The notes beneath the pieces are model-generated. The model had not been told where the DNA came from and made no database searches. It saw only the letters and a list, made by a program, of their open reading frames with translations. A program made the position numbers and the translations under genes. This document shows, piece by piece, positions 26,049-35,449 of a DNA stretch of 64,000 nucleotides. Numbering within the stretch: position 1 is the stretch's first letter; every line of letters begins with the position of its first letter. Source of the stretch: Novosphingobium taihuense (GTDB taxonomy: Bacteria; Pseudomonadota; Alphaproteobacteria; Sphingomonadales; Sphingomonadaceae); NCBI RefSeq assembly GCF_007830315.1, contig NZ_VLKJ01000007.1, forward strand, positions 1-64,000, read 5' to 3'.

Positions 26049-26891
26049 TCAAAACACCTCTACCCGGTCGAGCCCGTGCTCGGCCAATGCCGGGCGCAAC
26101 TGATCGACTTGCGCGCCACCGCGCGTGAACAGAGCAAGGTCCGACCGTTCGCGCCGCCATGTCTGCCCTTGCGTCAGGTGGGCGATGCGCCGAGCGATAC
26201 CGTCCGAGCCATCAATGAAGCCGACACCCGGACCGAAGGCTGCGGCGAGTTCATCCTGCACCAGCGGGAAGTGAGTGCAGGCGAGCACCACGGTATCGAT
26301 GCGTTCGCCCCCCGGCATGTCGCGCAGTGCCTGTGCTGCGCGGGCATAAACCGCAGGATCCACAGGCTCGCCCCGCAACTTGGCCTCGGCAGCAGCGACC
26401 AGTTCAGGCGCGCCGTGGCGGAGCAGCGTCTTGCCGGAAGCGAATTCGGCCTCGAGCCTGTCGACATAGCTCTGGCGAATCGTTGCGGCGGTGCCGAGCA
26501 GGCCAATCACGCCGGTCGTCGTCATCGCCGCTGCGGGCTTGATCGCCGGAACCGTGCCGACGATCGGGACTTCGAGCACTTCGCGCACCGATGCCAGCGC
26601 GATGGTCGAGGCGGTGTTGCAGGCTATACAGACGAGACGGGGACGCAGTCGTTCTGTCAGGCGACCAAGCAGACCCGACACGCGCGCCGCGATCTGGGCC
26701 TCGGTCTTGTCGCCATAAGGTAGCCCGGCGTTGTCGGCGACATAGATCACCGGAGCCTGTGGCAGCATCGCGCGCACCTTGCGCAGGACCGAAAGTCCGC
26801 CGACGCCCGAATCGAACAGCAGTAGCGGAGCAGCAGGATCGGACGGGGGGCTGTCGGTCATTGCCGGTGCTTGTATCGGGAATGGCAGCAA
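26049..26891 (-). CDS. murI: glutamate racemase
   Basis: Makes D-glutamate for peptidoglycan in the cytoplasm. 280 residues with FDSGVGGLSVL near residue 26, the two catalytic cysteine motifs IACNTAST (about 93) and LACTHFPL (about 205), and the usual PYGDKT segment. Starts at 26891 and 26861 are both ATG codons; the second gives an N-terminus closer to most relatives. It is divergent from plsY with only 52 bases between, so the promoters overlap. Confidence 0.95.
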   Translation of the reverse strand: MLPFPIQAPAMTDSPPSDPAAPLLLFDSGVGGLSVLRKVRAMLPQAPVIYVADNAGLPYGDKTEAQIAARVSGLLGRLTERLRPRLVCIACNTASTIALASVREVLEVPIVGTVPAIKPAAAMTTTGVIGLLGTAATIRQSYVDRLEAEFASGKTLLRHGAPELVAAAEAKLRGEPVDPAVYARAAQALRDMPGGERIDTVVLACTHFPLVQDELAAAFGPGVGFIDGSDGIARRIAHLTQGQTWRRERSDLALFTRGGAQVDQLRPALAEHGLDRVEVF

Positions 26892-26943
26892 AATGGGAAG
26901 TGGCCTCTTTCGCTTTTGTGCCCGGTGAGGATATGAGCAGGGT

Positions 26944-27525
26944 GTGGAAACGCTTTTGCCCTTGCTCGTCGGCTATCTGCTCGGCTCCGTGCCCTTCGGC
27001 CTCATCCTCACCCGGCTGACCGGTGGTGGCGATCTGCGGGCGATCGGTTCAGGCAACATCGGCGCGACAAATGTGCTGCGCACCGGCAAGAAGGGGGTGG
27101 CAGCCGCCACGCTGTTGCTGGACATGGGCAAGGGGATCGCCGCCGTGCTCATCGCCCGCCATTTCTGGCCCTCGGCCGAACCGCTGGCCGCACTTGCTGC
27201 CGTGCTTGGCCACTGTTTCCCGGTCTGGCTCAAGTTCAAGGGCGGGAAGGGCGTTGCCACGATGATGGGAATCTCGCTTGGCCTCGCATGGCAGATCGGA
27301 CTTGCCTATGCGGTCGTGTGGTTGGGCGTGCTGTTTGCCAGCCGCATTTCGTCGCTCGGCGGGATGAGCGCGGCGGTGGCGGCTCCGGTCGCTGCCCTGC
27401 TGCTGGGGTTCACGGCCTATGTGCCGGTGCTGGCGCTGCTTGCGCTGCTGGTACTGTTCCTCCACCGCGAGAACATCGACCGCCTGCGCGCGGGGACCGA
27501 GCCCAGGGTCGGCAGCAAGAAGTGA
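26944..27525 (+). CDS. plsY: acyl-phosphate:glycerol-3-phosphate acyltransferase
   Basis: Inner-membrane enzyme of the first phospholipid acylation step. 193 residues with several membrane helices. The three PlsY motifs are visible: GSGNIGATNVLRTGKKG (about 36-52), GHCFPVWLKFKGGKGVAT (about 90-107) and SLGGMSA near 140. Starts with GTG at 26944. Its stop overlaps the GTG start of dprA (GTGA), and topA follows, the plsY-dprA-topA order often seen in alphaproteobacteria. Confidence 0.95.
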   Translation: METLLPLLVGYLLGSVPFGLILTRLTGGGDLRAIGSGNIGATNVLRTGKKGVAAATLLLDMGKGIAAVLIARHFWPSAEPLAALAAVLGHCFPVWLKFKGGKGVATMMGISLGLAWQIGLAYAVVWLGVLFASRISSLGGMSAAVAAPVAALLLGFTAYVPVLALLALLVLFLHRENIDRLRAGTEPRVGSKK

Positions 27526-28637
27526 CCGTCGCGGCGCAAGCCACGCTTTCGCGGGGCGAGGCTTTCGCTCGCATCCGGCTGCTGCGCTCGCCCAATATCG
27601 GTCCGGTCAGTTACAACCAGCTTATGCGACGCTTTGGCACGGCTGAGGCGGCGCTCGAAGCCCTGCCTGACCTCGCCGCGCGCGGTGGTGCACCTTATCG
27701 GCCCGCTGCGGTCGAGCGGATCGAGAACGAGATTGCTGCCGTCCGCAAGGCAGGCGCGCGCTATCTGTTTCATGACGGGCCAGACTATCCGGCGCTCCTC
27801 GCCGCGCTGGAAAGCCCGCCGCCGATCCTGACGGTGCGGGGAGACGTCGGCCTGCTCTCACGGCCTTCCGTCGCGGTGGTCGGCGCACGCAATGCCTCGG
27901 CGGCTGCGGTCAAGCTCTCGCGCGATTTCGCGACGGCGCTCAGCGCCCAAGGCTATGCGGTGATCTCCGGCCTGGCGCGGGGGATTGACGCTGCCGCCCA
28001 TCGCGGCGCGCTGGCGGGCATGGCCGAGGGCGGCGGCACCGTGGGTGTGATCGCCAGCGGCATCGACATCAGCTACCCGCCCGAAAATGCGGAATTGCAG
28101 GAGCAGGTGGCCTGCGAGGGCCTGCTCATCGCCGAAATGCCGCCGGGCACCGAGCCGCTCGCCCGGCATTTCCCGCACCGCAATCGGATCATCGCAGGGC
28201 TCGCCACCGGTACCCTGGTTGTCGAGGCCGCGCCCAAGTCCGGTTCGCTGATCACAGCCCGGCTTGCGGCTGAGGCGGGGCGCGAGGTCATGGCCATTCC
28301 CGGCTCTCCGCTCGACAGTCGCTCGCACGGTTGCAACCAGTTGATCCGCGACGGGGCCATCCTTGTGCAGTCGCCCGAGGACGTGATCGAACTGTTGCTC
28401 GGCTTCGAAGGCCAGCCCCGGTCGAGCTTCCGGGAGGGGCAGCATTCGTGGGCGCCAGAGATCGAGGACAATCCAGCCGACATCGCGGGACTGCTCACGC
28501 TGGCACCGATCGGGGTGGACGAACTGATCCGGCAGAGCGGGGCAACTGCGGGCGCGGTGCAGATGGCCTTGCTGGAGATGGAGCTTGCGGGCCGGTTGCA
28601 GCGTCATGCAGGAGGGCGCGTCAGCCTCCAATCCTGA
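27522..28637 (+). CDS. dprA: DNA-processing protein DprA
   Basis: Single-strand DNA-binding RecA loader of natural transformation, 371 residues. The Rossmann-like domain shows VAVVGARNAS, ISGLARGIDAAAH, GVIASGIDISYP and HRNRIIAGLA with the phosphate-binding residues. A C-terminal winged-helix-like part (LTLAPIGVDEL) is present and an N-terminal SAM-like region precedes it. I start at the GTG at 27522 overlapping the plsY stop; an earlier in-frame start would lie inside plsY. It has full family length, so there is no sign of decay, though competence genes are otherwise absent here. Confidence 0.95.
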   Translation: MTVAAQATLSRGEAFARIRLLRSPNIGPVSYNQLMRRFGTAEAALEALPDLAARGGAPYRPAAVERIENEIAAVRKAGARYLFHDGPDYPALLAALESPPPILTVRGDVGLLSRPSVAVVGARNASAAAVKLSRDFATALSAQGYAVISGLARGIDAAAHRGALAGMAEGGGTVGVIASGIDISYPPENAELQEQVACEGLLIAEMPPGTEPLARHFPHRNRIIAGLATGTLVVEAAPKSGSLITARLAAEAGREVMAIPGSPLDSRSHGCNQLIRDGAILVQSPEDVIELLLGFEGQPRSSFREGQHSWAPEIEDNPADIAGLLTLAPIGVDELIRQSGATAGAVQMALLEMELAGRLQRHAGGRVSLQS

Positions 28638-28724
28638 ATGACTGCCCACGCTGCCGCTTGACGAACCTGTCCGGTAGTCCCCACCCTCGCGCACACGTAC
28701 ACGTAAGGACTGCTTTTTCAGATC

Positions 28725-31307
28725 ATGCAGCTTGTCATTGTAGAATCTCCGGCCAAGGCCAAGACCATCGAGAAGTATCTTGGCCCCGGCTACAAGGTGC
28801 TCGCCTCCTATGGTCATATCCGCGACCTGCCCGTGAAGGACGGCTCCGTCCGTCCGGACGAGGACTTTGCGATGGACTGGGAACTTTACGGCGACAAGCA
28901 GTCGCGCGTGAAGGCCATCACCGATGCGGCCAAGGATGCAGACCGCCTGATTCTCGCGACCGACCCTGATCGTGAGGGTGAAGCAATTTCCTGGCATGTC
29001 AGGGAGTTGCTCAAGAAACGTAAGGCGCTTCCTAAAGAGGTTGAGCGCGTCACGTTCAACGCGATAACCAAGCAGACGGTGACCGACGCGATGAAGCGTC
29101 CGCGCGAGCTGGATCAGGATCTGATCGACGCCTATCTCGCCCGCCGCGCGCTTGATTACCTGTTCGGATTTACGCTTTCGCCGGTACTGTGGCGCAAGCT
29201 TCCCGGCGCCAAATCGGCAGGACGCGTGCAGTCGGTAGCGCTGCGCCTGATCGTCGAGCGCGAGCGCGAGATCGAGGCGTTCCGGGCGCAGGAGTACTGG
29301 TCCGTCATTGCCCGCCTTGAGCAGAGCGGGACAGAATTTGCCGCGCGTCTCGTCAAGTTCGATGGCCAGAAGCTCGACAAGCTGACGCTGGGCGATGAAG
29401 GCGCGGCGATGAAGGCCAAGGCCGTGGTCGAGGCCGGGACCTTCCGCGTCGAGGAGGTCGAGACAAAGCCGACCCGCCGCAATCCCTATCCGCCGTTCAC
29501 CACCTCGACGCTGCAACAGGAAGCGGCGCGCAAGCTTGGCTTCTCGGCCAGCCATACCATGCGGGTGGCGCAGACGCTCTATGAGGCGGGTGCGATCACC
29601 TACATGCGTACCGATGGTGTGCAGATGGACCCGAGCGCGATCTCTGCCGCGCGCAAGGCGATCTCGGATCGGTACGACGGGCATTACCTGCCGGAAAAGC
29701 CTCGTCATTACGAGACCAAGGCCAAGAACGCGCAGGAAGCACACGAGGCCATCCGCCCGACCGATTTCTCCAAGGACCGTTACGGCTCTGCGGATGAAGC
29801 GCGGCTCTACGACCTGATCTACAAGCGCGCGATGGCCAGCCAGATGGCGTCGGCCAATATCGAGCGCACCAGCATCACGTTGCGCGATGGCACCGGCAAG
29901 CACGAACTGCGCGCCACGGGGCAGGTCGTGAAGTTCCCCGGTTTCCTCGCCGTGTACGAGGAAGGCCGTGACCAGAAGGCGGATGGCGACGACGAGGACG
30001 CGAGCCTGCTGCCCGACATGAAGACCGGCGATACGCCCGCCAAGCGCGGCGTCGACGCCACCCAGCACTTCACCCAGCCGCCGCCGCGCTATTCGGAAGC
30101 GAGCCTGGTCAAGCGGCTTGAGGAACTGGGCATTGGCCGTCCTTCGACATATGCATCGACGCTGCAGGTACTCAAGGATCGCAGTTACGTCCGGACGGAG
30201 AAAAACCGTTTCTTTGCAGAGGAATCCGGCCGACTTCTGACGTCGTTTCTGGAGCGATTCTTCTCGCGCTATGTCGCCTATCAGTTCACCGCCGGAATGG
30301 AGGAGGAGCTGGACGACGTTTCGGGCGGGCGTGCCGAATGGAAGAAGGTGCTCGCCGCCTTCTGGCGCGATTTCAAGCCCAAGTCCGACGAGGTGATGGA
30401 GAAGAAGCCGAGCGAGGTTACCGCCGAGCTTGACGAATTCCTTTCCGACTATCTGTTTCCCCCGCGCGAGGATGGCACCGATCCGCGTCTGTGCCCCAAG
30501 TGTGAGGCGGGCCGGCTGTCGCTGCGCGGTGGCCGTTACGGCGCGTTCGTGGCGTGCTCCAACTATCCCGAATGCAAGTACACCCGCAAGTTCGCCCAGC
30601 CCGGCGGGGCGGAAGGCGATGGCGCGGAAGATGGCGTTCTGGGCAAGGACCCGGTGACGGGCCTTGAGGTCGTGCGCAAGGCCGGACGTTTCGGTCCCTA
30701 CATCCAGCTGGGCGAAGGCAAGGAAGCCAAGCGCGCCTCGATCCCCAAGGACATTGCCGAACTGGATCTGGAATGGGCGCTCAAGCTGCTCTCGCTCCCG
30801 CGCGAAGTTGGCTCACATCCTGAAAGTGGCAAGCCGATCACCGCCAGCATCGGGCGGTATGGTCCTTACCTGGCGCACGACGGCAAATATGCGCGGCTGC
30901 GCTCGACCGCCGAGGTTTTCGAGACCGGCATGAACGCTGCCGTCATGCACCTTGCCGCTGCGGCGGCGGGGGCAGGCGCGCGCGGCAGCCGCACCTCCGC
31001 CGAGCCGCTAAAGGTCTTCGGCGCGCATCCCACGTTCGGCGGCGAGATCAAGCTCATGGCGGGCCGCTATGGCCCTTACGTCACCGACGGGACGACCAAC
31101 GCCACCCTGCCCAAGGACAAGCAGCCCGAATCGCTGACCCTTGAAGAAGCCATCGTGCTGATCGACGAGCGCGCGGCCAAGGCGCCCGCCAAGGGCAAGA
31201 AAAAGGCCCCGGCCAAGAAGGCTGCACAGAAGAAGACCGCTGCCAAGAAGCCTGCCGCAAAAAAGGCTCCGGCCAAGAAGGCGGCTAAGGCAGCGTCGGA
31301 CTCCTGA
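28725..31307 (+). CDS. topA: DNA topoisomerase I
   Basis: Type IA topoisomerase relaxing negative supercoils. 860 residues. The Toprim acidic motif is in ATDPDREGEAI, the catalytic tyrosine is Y293 in ITYMRTDG, and RPSTYAST follows. One C4 zinc-finger-like segment (CPKCEAGRL...CSNYPEC) and several repeated FGPYI/YGPYV units form the C-terminal domain. The protein ends in an Ala/Lys/Pro repeat tail of about 45 residues (KKAPAKKAAQKK type) that likely helps DNA binding. 87 bases separate it from dprA. Confidence 0.97.
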   Translation: MQLVIVESPAKAKTIEKYLGPGYKVLASYGHIRDLPVKDGSVRPDEDFAMDWELYGDKQSRVKAITDAAKDADRLILATDPDREGEAISWHVRELLKKRKALPKEVERVTFNAITKQTVTDAMKRPRELDQDLIDAYLARRALDYLFGFTLSPVLWRKLPGAKSAGRVQSVALRLIVEREREIEAFRAQEYWSVIARLEQSGTEFAARLVKFDGQKLDKLTLGDEGAAMKAKAVVEAGTFRVEEVETKPTRRNPYPPFTTSTLQQEAARKLGFSASHTMRVAQTLYEAGAITYMRTDGVQMDPSAISAARKAISDRYDGHYLPEKPRHYETKAKNAQEAHEAIRPTDFSKDRYGSADEARLYDLIYKRAMASQMASANIERTSITLRDGTGKHELRATGQVVKFPGFLAVYEEGRDQKADGDDEDASLLPDMKTGDTPAKRGVDATQHFTQPPPRYSEASLVKRLEELGIGRPSTYASTLQVLKDRSYVRTEKNRFFAEESGRLLTSFLERFFSRYVAYQFTAGMEEELDDVSGGRAEWKKVLAAFWRDFKPKSDEVMEKKPSEVTAELDEFLSDYLFPPREDGTDPRLCPKCEAGRLSLRGGRYGAFVACSNYPECKYTRKFAQPGGAEGDGAEDGVLGKDPVTGLEVVRKAGRFGPYIQLGEGKEAKRASIPKDIAELDLEWALKLLSLPREVGSHPESGKPITASIGRYGPYLAHDGKYARLRSTAEVFETGMNAAVMHLAAAAAGAGARGSRTSAEPLKVFGAHPTFGGEIKLMAGRYGPYVTDGTTNATLPKDKQPESLTLEEAIVLIDERAAKAPAKGKKKAPAKKAAQKKTAAKKPAAKKAPAKKAAKAASDS

Positions 31308-31322
31308 TCGGAGATTGATGGA

Positions 31323-31919
31323 ATGCTCTCGCTTTGGGTTGCCCTGCTGGCTCAGTCAACGCTTCAGGCGCCGATCTTCGTTCCGGAGCAGGCGGCGACT
31401 TGGCGTGATATGCCTGCTGATGCCTTGCGGATGAAGCAGTCGGTGGCCGCGAGGATCGAAGTCATTGTTCGTCCGGATGGACTTATCGAAAAGTGCACAG
31501 TGCTAGAAACAGTGGGGCCGGCATCCGTGGCGCGTCAGTTGTGCAATGCCCAGAAGCCTCGTACATGGAAAGCCGCTGTAGGGAGCGACGGAAACCTGAC
31601 CTTTGGCGTCGTGCGCGAATGGGTGAAGCTGGTCGTGCCAGGCAGCACCAACCAGAGCCGCATCTCCGGCATTGAAGATCCGGTGGATGCGATCATCGCC
31701 ATGCCTCCCGGGTTGGACGGCGCCGCGAGCAGGGAAGTCACGGTGTTTGTCGAAATGGACGAACAGGGCACACCTGTCGCATGTCGCGCAGCGCAGGACG
31801 CGGGTATGGCGGATCTGGCTTGTGCCGCGGCGCTCAAGATCAGAGAAAGCGCTATCGCAGTTCGCGAGGCGCCACTTCCCTCCTATGTAATCGCCAGGAC
31901 CATCAGGTTCGCCGGCTGA
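31323..31919 (+). CDS. hypothetical exported protein with two TonB_C-like units
   Basis: 198 residues beginning with a hydrophobic N-terminus (SLWVALLAQSTLQA). Two segments share a TonB C-terminal-like pattern: VIVRPDGLIEKCTVLETVG...LC (about residues 43-74) and VFVEMDEQGTPVACRAAQDAG...LAC (about 140-172), each a strand, a glycine turn, a cysteine and a helix with a second cysteine. It follows topA by 15 bases and has a good GGAG site. No role assigned. Confidence 0.72.
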   Translation: MLSLWVALLAQSTLQAPIFVPEQAATWRDMPADALRMKQSVAARIEVIVRPDGLIEKCTVLETVGPASVARQLCNAQKPRTWKAAVGSDGNLTFGVVREWVKLVVPGSTNQSRISGIEDPVDAIIAMPPGLDGAASREVTVFVEMDEQGTPVACRAAQDAGMADLACAAALKIRESAIAVREAPLPSYVIARTIRFAG

Positions 31920-31928
31920 CCGCCCAGT

Positions 31929-33479
31929 TCAGCGGCGCAGCCGGTAGAGCCAGTATTCCTTGTTGCCGAGAGGTACGGCCGCATAGCGCTCGTAATCGCG
32001 GGCGAGGGCGGCCTTGATCATGCGGCGCGTGTCCATGTTGGGGAGGTACAGCTTCTGGTACTTGCCACGCATGATGATTACGGTCGGTCGCGAGGCGAGG
32101 ACCTTGGACAACTCCGCCGATGCGTCCACGCCGATGGCCGGTGCCTCGACATAGGTATTCAGGTGGTTGGGGAAGATGCGCGTTGTCGGCAGGCAGCTGT
32201 TTGTCGTGCGGTAGAACGCCATTTCGCCTTCGTAGATGAACAGGCAGCCATCGCGCATTTCCTGCGTGATGGCGGCGTTCATCGCCTCGTACTGTCGTGT
32301 CGAGCCGTGCTGGTTGTACTGGTAGATCATCACCGCGATGCCGGCGATGGCCCCGAACCCCAGCAACAACCTGCCATACCACCGTTCGCCAACGCGAACC
32401 CGCGCCAGTGCAGGGGCTGCGAGGACCGACAGCGGCACGAGCAGCGGCGAAACGTAGTGGTCGTACCAGGTGCCGAAGATCAGGAACCCGGCAGAGGCCG
32501 CAATGGCCCACACCCGTATCACGCGCAGCGACCCCGGATGAGTTCCGCCCGAAGTGTCGAACTTGCGCGGAGCGCGGAAGATCACCAGCCAGAACGGGAT
32601 CATCACGGCGACTTCCTTGGTCAGCCGCCAGTAAGACTTCCAGCCGTCCGAGCCGCGTTCGAAGACCGAGACGAAGTTGGCGTAGACGAACGCTTCGGTC
32701 TGTCCGATCCCCACGTACCAGAGAAGCGCGGCAACTGTCGGCAGCAACGCCACGGCGATCCAAAGAGCCGCGACCGCACCAAGCTTGCGGTACGACCAGA
32801 CATCGGCAAACCCGCGTGACAGCAGCATCAGGCCGAAGGCAGCGCCTTCGAAGATGACAGTATACTTGATCTGGATGGCAAGGCCCAGAAGCAGCATCGC
32901 CACGCATCCGCGCCACGCCAGCCCGGGCGCTTCGTGCCGCTTTAACGCTTCGACCACGACCAACGCTGCGAGCGCAACGGGCAGGTTGTAGAACACCGGA
33001 GCCTGTCCCATCCCGGCGTTGAATATCGGCATGAACAGGAGATAGGCCGCGCCGGCCTGCCATGCGGCTGCGGGGGAAGCGATCTCGCGGGCAAGGCGGC
33101 TGATCACCAGAGCCGTCAGCGTAGCCGAGATGGCCGAACCCATCTGATAGGCAATGATCGGATCGAATGGCAGGGCAGCCAGCGCCTCGTAGACCAGGAA
33201 CAGGCCGATCGGCTTGCGATCCCAGATGTCGACGTAGGGCACGGCGCCTTCGCGCATCCGTTCGGCCACGAACAGGTAGAACTGCTCGTCGATGTGGACG
33301 ACGGGGTTGCCGAACAGGAAGCTGCGGGTGATCAGGAACAGGGCAAGGAAGCCGAGAGATTCGACCAGCCACAAGGGCACGACGGCGGGGCGGTTGAGAA
33401 ATTGAGCAGTTGCGGCACGCATCCTGCGTGGCCACGGCTCGACGGCGACAACTGCCATAACGCCGCCAGACTCGCTCAT
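31929..33479 (-). CDS. GT39-like membrane glycosyltransferase
   Basis: 516 residues with about ten membrane helices and the layout of ArnT/PMT-type transferases that use a polyprenyl-phosphate sugar. The first periplasmic loop has HIDEQFYLFVAERM and DIWDRKPIGLFL, holding the acidic residues of the family. A soluble C-terminal tail of about 120 residues follows the last helix. The acceptor is unknown. It is convergent with the TonB_C-like gene (9 bases apart) and is not inside a polysaccharide cluster. Confidence 0.78.
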   Translation of the reverse strand: MSESGGVMAVVAVEPWPRRMRAATAQFLNRPAVVPLWLVESLGFLALFLITRSFLFGNPVVHIDEQFYLFVAERMREGAVPYVDIWDRKPIGLFLVYEALAALPFDPIIAYQMGSAISATLTALVISRLAREIASPAAAWQAGAAYLLFMPIFNAGMGQAPVFYNLPVALAALVVVEALKRHEAPGLAWRGCVAMLLLGLAIQIKYTVIFEGAAFGLMLLSRGFADVWSYRKLGAVAALWIAVALLPTVAALLWYVGIGQTEAFVYANFVSVFERGSDGWKSYWRLTKEVAVMIPFWLVIFRAPRKFDTSGGTHPGSLRVIRVWAIAASAGFLIFGTWYDHYVSPLLVPLSVLAAPALARVRVGERWYGRLLLGFGAIAGIAVMIYQYNQHGSTRQYEAMNAAITQEMRDGCLFIYEGEMAFYRTTNSCLPTTRIFPNHLNTYVEAPAIGVDASAELSKVLASRPTVIIMRGKYQKLYLPNMDTRRMIKAALARDYERYAAVPLGNKEYWLYRLRR

Positions 33480-33658
33480 TCCCGTACTCCGTCCGTCAAT
33501 CGATCCGAGACGTAAACGGGCACCAAGCCCGAATCCTTCGTAGCGATGCTATATCCCGGTTTGTTGACTATCCCATCTCGCCTTCGCGTGTGCACAAAAA
33601 ACCAACCATTTTGGCAGATCGTGATACTGGGACGAGGACTGCGAAAGTAGGCGCAGCT

Positions 33659-34474
33659 TCAATTCAAAAAGGCAGCAAGTCCTTCGGCTGCCGCCTCATG
33701 CCCCGCACGGTTGGGATGAATTGGGATGCCGTCTCCCTGCGGCGCTGACATGCCATTGCTCCACGGTTCGGCCGAGCATGGAGCGTGGGTCTTCGAAAGT
33801 GCGGAGAAGCGGAATACCTCCGCCTTCTCGGTCCGCGCCACCTTGGCGGTGAGTTTGGCCAGCCGCTTTGCCACGCCCCGGCTGTAGGCCATGCGCTCGT
33901 CCGAGATCGGAACCGCGGCACAAGCGCCCTTGGGTGGTAGGACGGTGATGTAATCGACGAAGACGATCCGGGCATCGGGCGCGCGCTGGCGAACTTCGCG
34001 CACGATCTTGCGCATGCGCTCCTCGTCGCCCTTCCATTCAGCCTCGGTGATTGCGCGCCACTTCTGGCAACGTTGGTCGGGCGTCGCCATCTTCTCGCAG
34101 GCGGCGGCGAAGATATTGCCGACGAAGTTGACGTCGTTCCCGCCGATGGTGATCGTAACCAAACGCGCGTCGGCGGTGACGCTTTCAATCTGCGCTGGCA
34201 CTTCGTCCCACGCGCCCAGGACATGCTTCGTCGTAGCACCGCTGCAGGTCGCGTCGGTGAGCGTGAGTTTCAGTTTCGCAGCAAGCAGATTGGGGTAGTT
34301 CAGCGTTCCGCGCCCGCAACGTTGCGGCGTATCCGGGGTATTCGGACCGACGCCCGGCCCCGCGGCAAAGGAACTGCCCAGCGCTACGTAACGCGCGCCT
34401 TCAGGGAGGGGGGCTGGCTTTGCGAGTACAGGCGATGCCAGCAGTGCCGCCAGCGCGAACAGCGCAGGTCGCAT
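33659..34474 (-). CDS. SGNH/GDSL hydrolase, secreted
   Basis: 271 residues with a clear signal peptide (RPALFALAALLASPVLA). The four SGNH blocks can be read: ALGSSFAAGPG (Ser34/35), the Gly block, TIGGNDVNF (Asn) and a C-terminal GIPIHPNRAGHE (His). Six or more cysteines suggest disulphides in the periplasm, as in actinobacterial-type lipases. I use the ATG at 34474, two bases after the era stop, because the signal peptide starts there. Confidence 0.86.
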   Translation of the reverse strand: MRPALFALAALLASPVLAKPAPLPEGARYVALGSSFAAGPGVGPNTPDTPQRCGRGTLNYPNLLAAKLKLTLTDATCSGATTKHVLGAWDEVPAQIESVTADARLVTITIGGNDVNFVGNIFAAACEKMATPDQRCQKWRAITEAEWKGDEERMRKIVREVRQRAPDARIVFVDYITVLPPKGACAAVPISDERMAYSRGVAKRLAKLTAKVARTEKAEVFRFSALSKTHAPCSAEPWSNGMSAPQGDGIPIHPNRAGHEAAAEGLAAFLN

Positions 34475-34476
34475 GC

Positions 34477-35382
34477 TCACTTCACCCATTCCAGCCCGAT
34501 TTCCTCGTAGATTTCCTTGGCGTCGGCCCAGCGTTCGTCCACCTTCACGTGGAGGAACAGGTGCACCTTGGTTTCGAGCAGCTGCGCTAGTTCCTTGCGC
34601 GCCGCCTCGCCGATCGCCTTGATCCGCGCACCGCCCTTGCCGAGCACGATGGCGCGCTGCGTTTCGCGGGTAATCACGATCTGCTGGTGGATCTCGACAG
34701 AGCCGTCCTTGCGCTGGATGTACTTTTCCGGACGCACGGTGCTGTCATAGGGCAGTTCGTCATGGAGCTGACGATAAAGCTGCTCGCGCGTGATTTCCGC
34801 CGCCATCAGCCGCTCGCTGGCATCGGACACCTGATCCTCGGGGTAATGCCATGCGCCTTCGGGCATGAGCGCGGCGAGGCGCTGCTTGAGTTCTGGCACG
34901 CCATCGCCGGTAAGGGCCGAGACGAAGAACACCTCGTCGAACGCGGCCTCCTGTGTCAGGGCCTCGGCCATGACCAGCAGCGGTTCCTTGGGCGTCGAAT
35001 CCACCTTGTTGAGCACCAGAAGCTTGCGCTCCGGGCGATCTTTCAGAGTATCGAGAATGGGTTCAAGATAGTCGCGCTTCTTCTTGCGGGCATCGACCAC
35101 CAGCAGGATCGCGTCCGCTTCGTGCGCGCCGTCCCAAGCGGCGCTGACCATTGCACGGTCGAGCCGACGCTTGGGTTCGAACAGGCCGGGGGTATCGGCC
35201 AGGATGATCTGCGCCTTGTCCTCGCCCACGTCTTCAAGGGCGATTCCCATCAGGCGCGCGCGGGTGGTCTGCGCCTTGGGCGAGACGATTGCCACTTTCT
35301 GGCCCACCAGTGCGTTGACGAGGGTCGACTTGCCGGCGTTCGGTGCGCCAAGAACGGCCACGAGGCCACATTTTTCGGTCAT
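34477..35382 (-). CDS. era: GTPase Era
   Basis: Ribosome-assembly GTPase binding 16S rRNA. 301 residues. G1 is GAPNAGKS (12-19), G3 is DTPG near 64, G4 is NKVD near 125. The C-terminal KH domain carries ITRETQRAIVLGKGGARIKAIG. It is the downstream partner of rnc, 67 bases away, as in many bacteria. Confidence 0.97.
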   Translation of the reverse strand: MTEKCGLVAVLGAPNAGKSTLVNALVGQKVAIVSPKAQTTRARLMGIALEDVGEDKAQIILADTPGLFEPKRRLDRAMVSAAWDGAHEADAILLVVDARKKKRDYLEPILDTLKDRPERKLLVLNKVDSTPKEPLLVMAEALTQEAAFDEVFFVSALTGDGVPELKQRLAALMPEGAWHYPEDQVSDASERLMAAEITREQLYRQLHDELPYDSTVRPEKYIQRKDGSVEIHQQIVITRETQRAIVLGKGGARIKAIGEAARKELAQLLETKVHLFLHVKVDERWADAKEIYEEIGLEWVK

Positions 35383-35449
35383 TATTCCAATTCTTCAGAA
35401 GAGTTGCGGCCAGCTTTAAGCGAAATATGCCCCGGCCGCCAGATTAGCG

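Noticed and set aside
27522..28637. dprA as part of a defence island.
   Set aside because: It sits in the standard plsY-dprA-topA order with no defence gene nearby.
27858..30068. Long open frame on the minus strand (736 codons) opposite dprA and topA; similar ones at 4641-6224, 8548-10233 and 44618-46159.
   Set aside because: They mirror well-recognised genes on the other strand, have no family similarity, and are expected from high GC at third positions.
31180..31300. Repeat array at the end of topA.
   Set aside because: It encodes the Ala/Lys/Pro tail common in topoisomerases; it is not a CRISPR or intergenic repeat.
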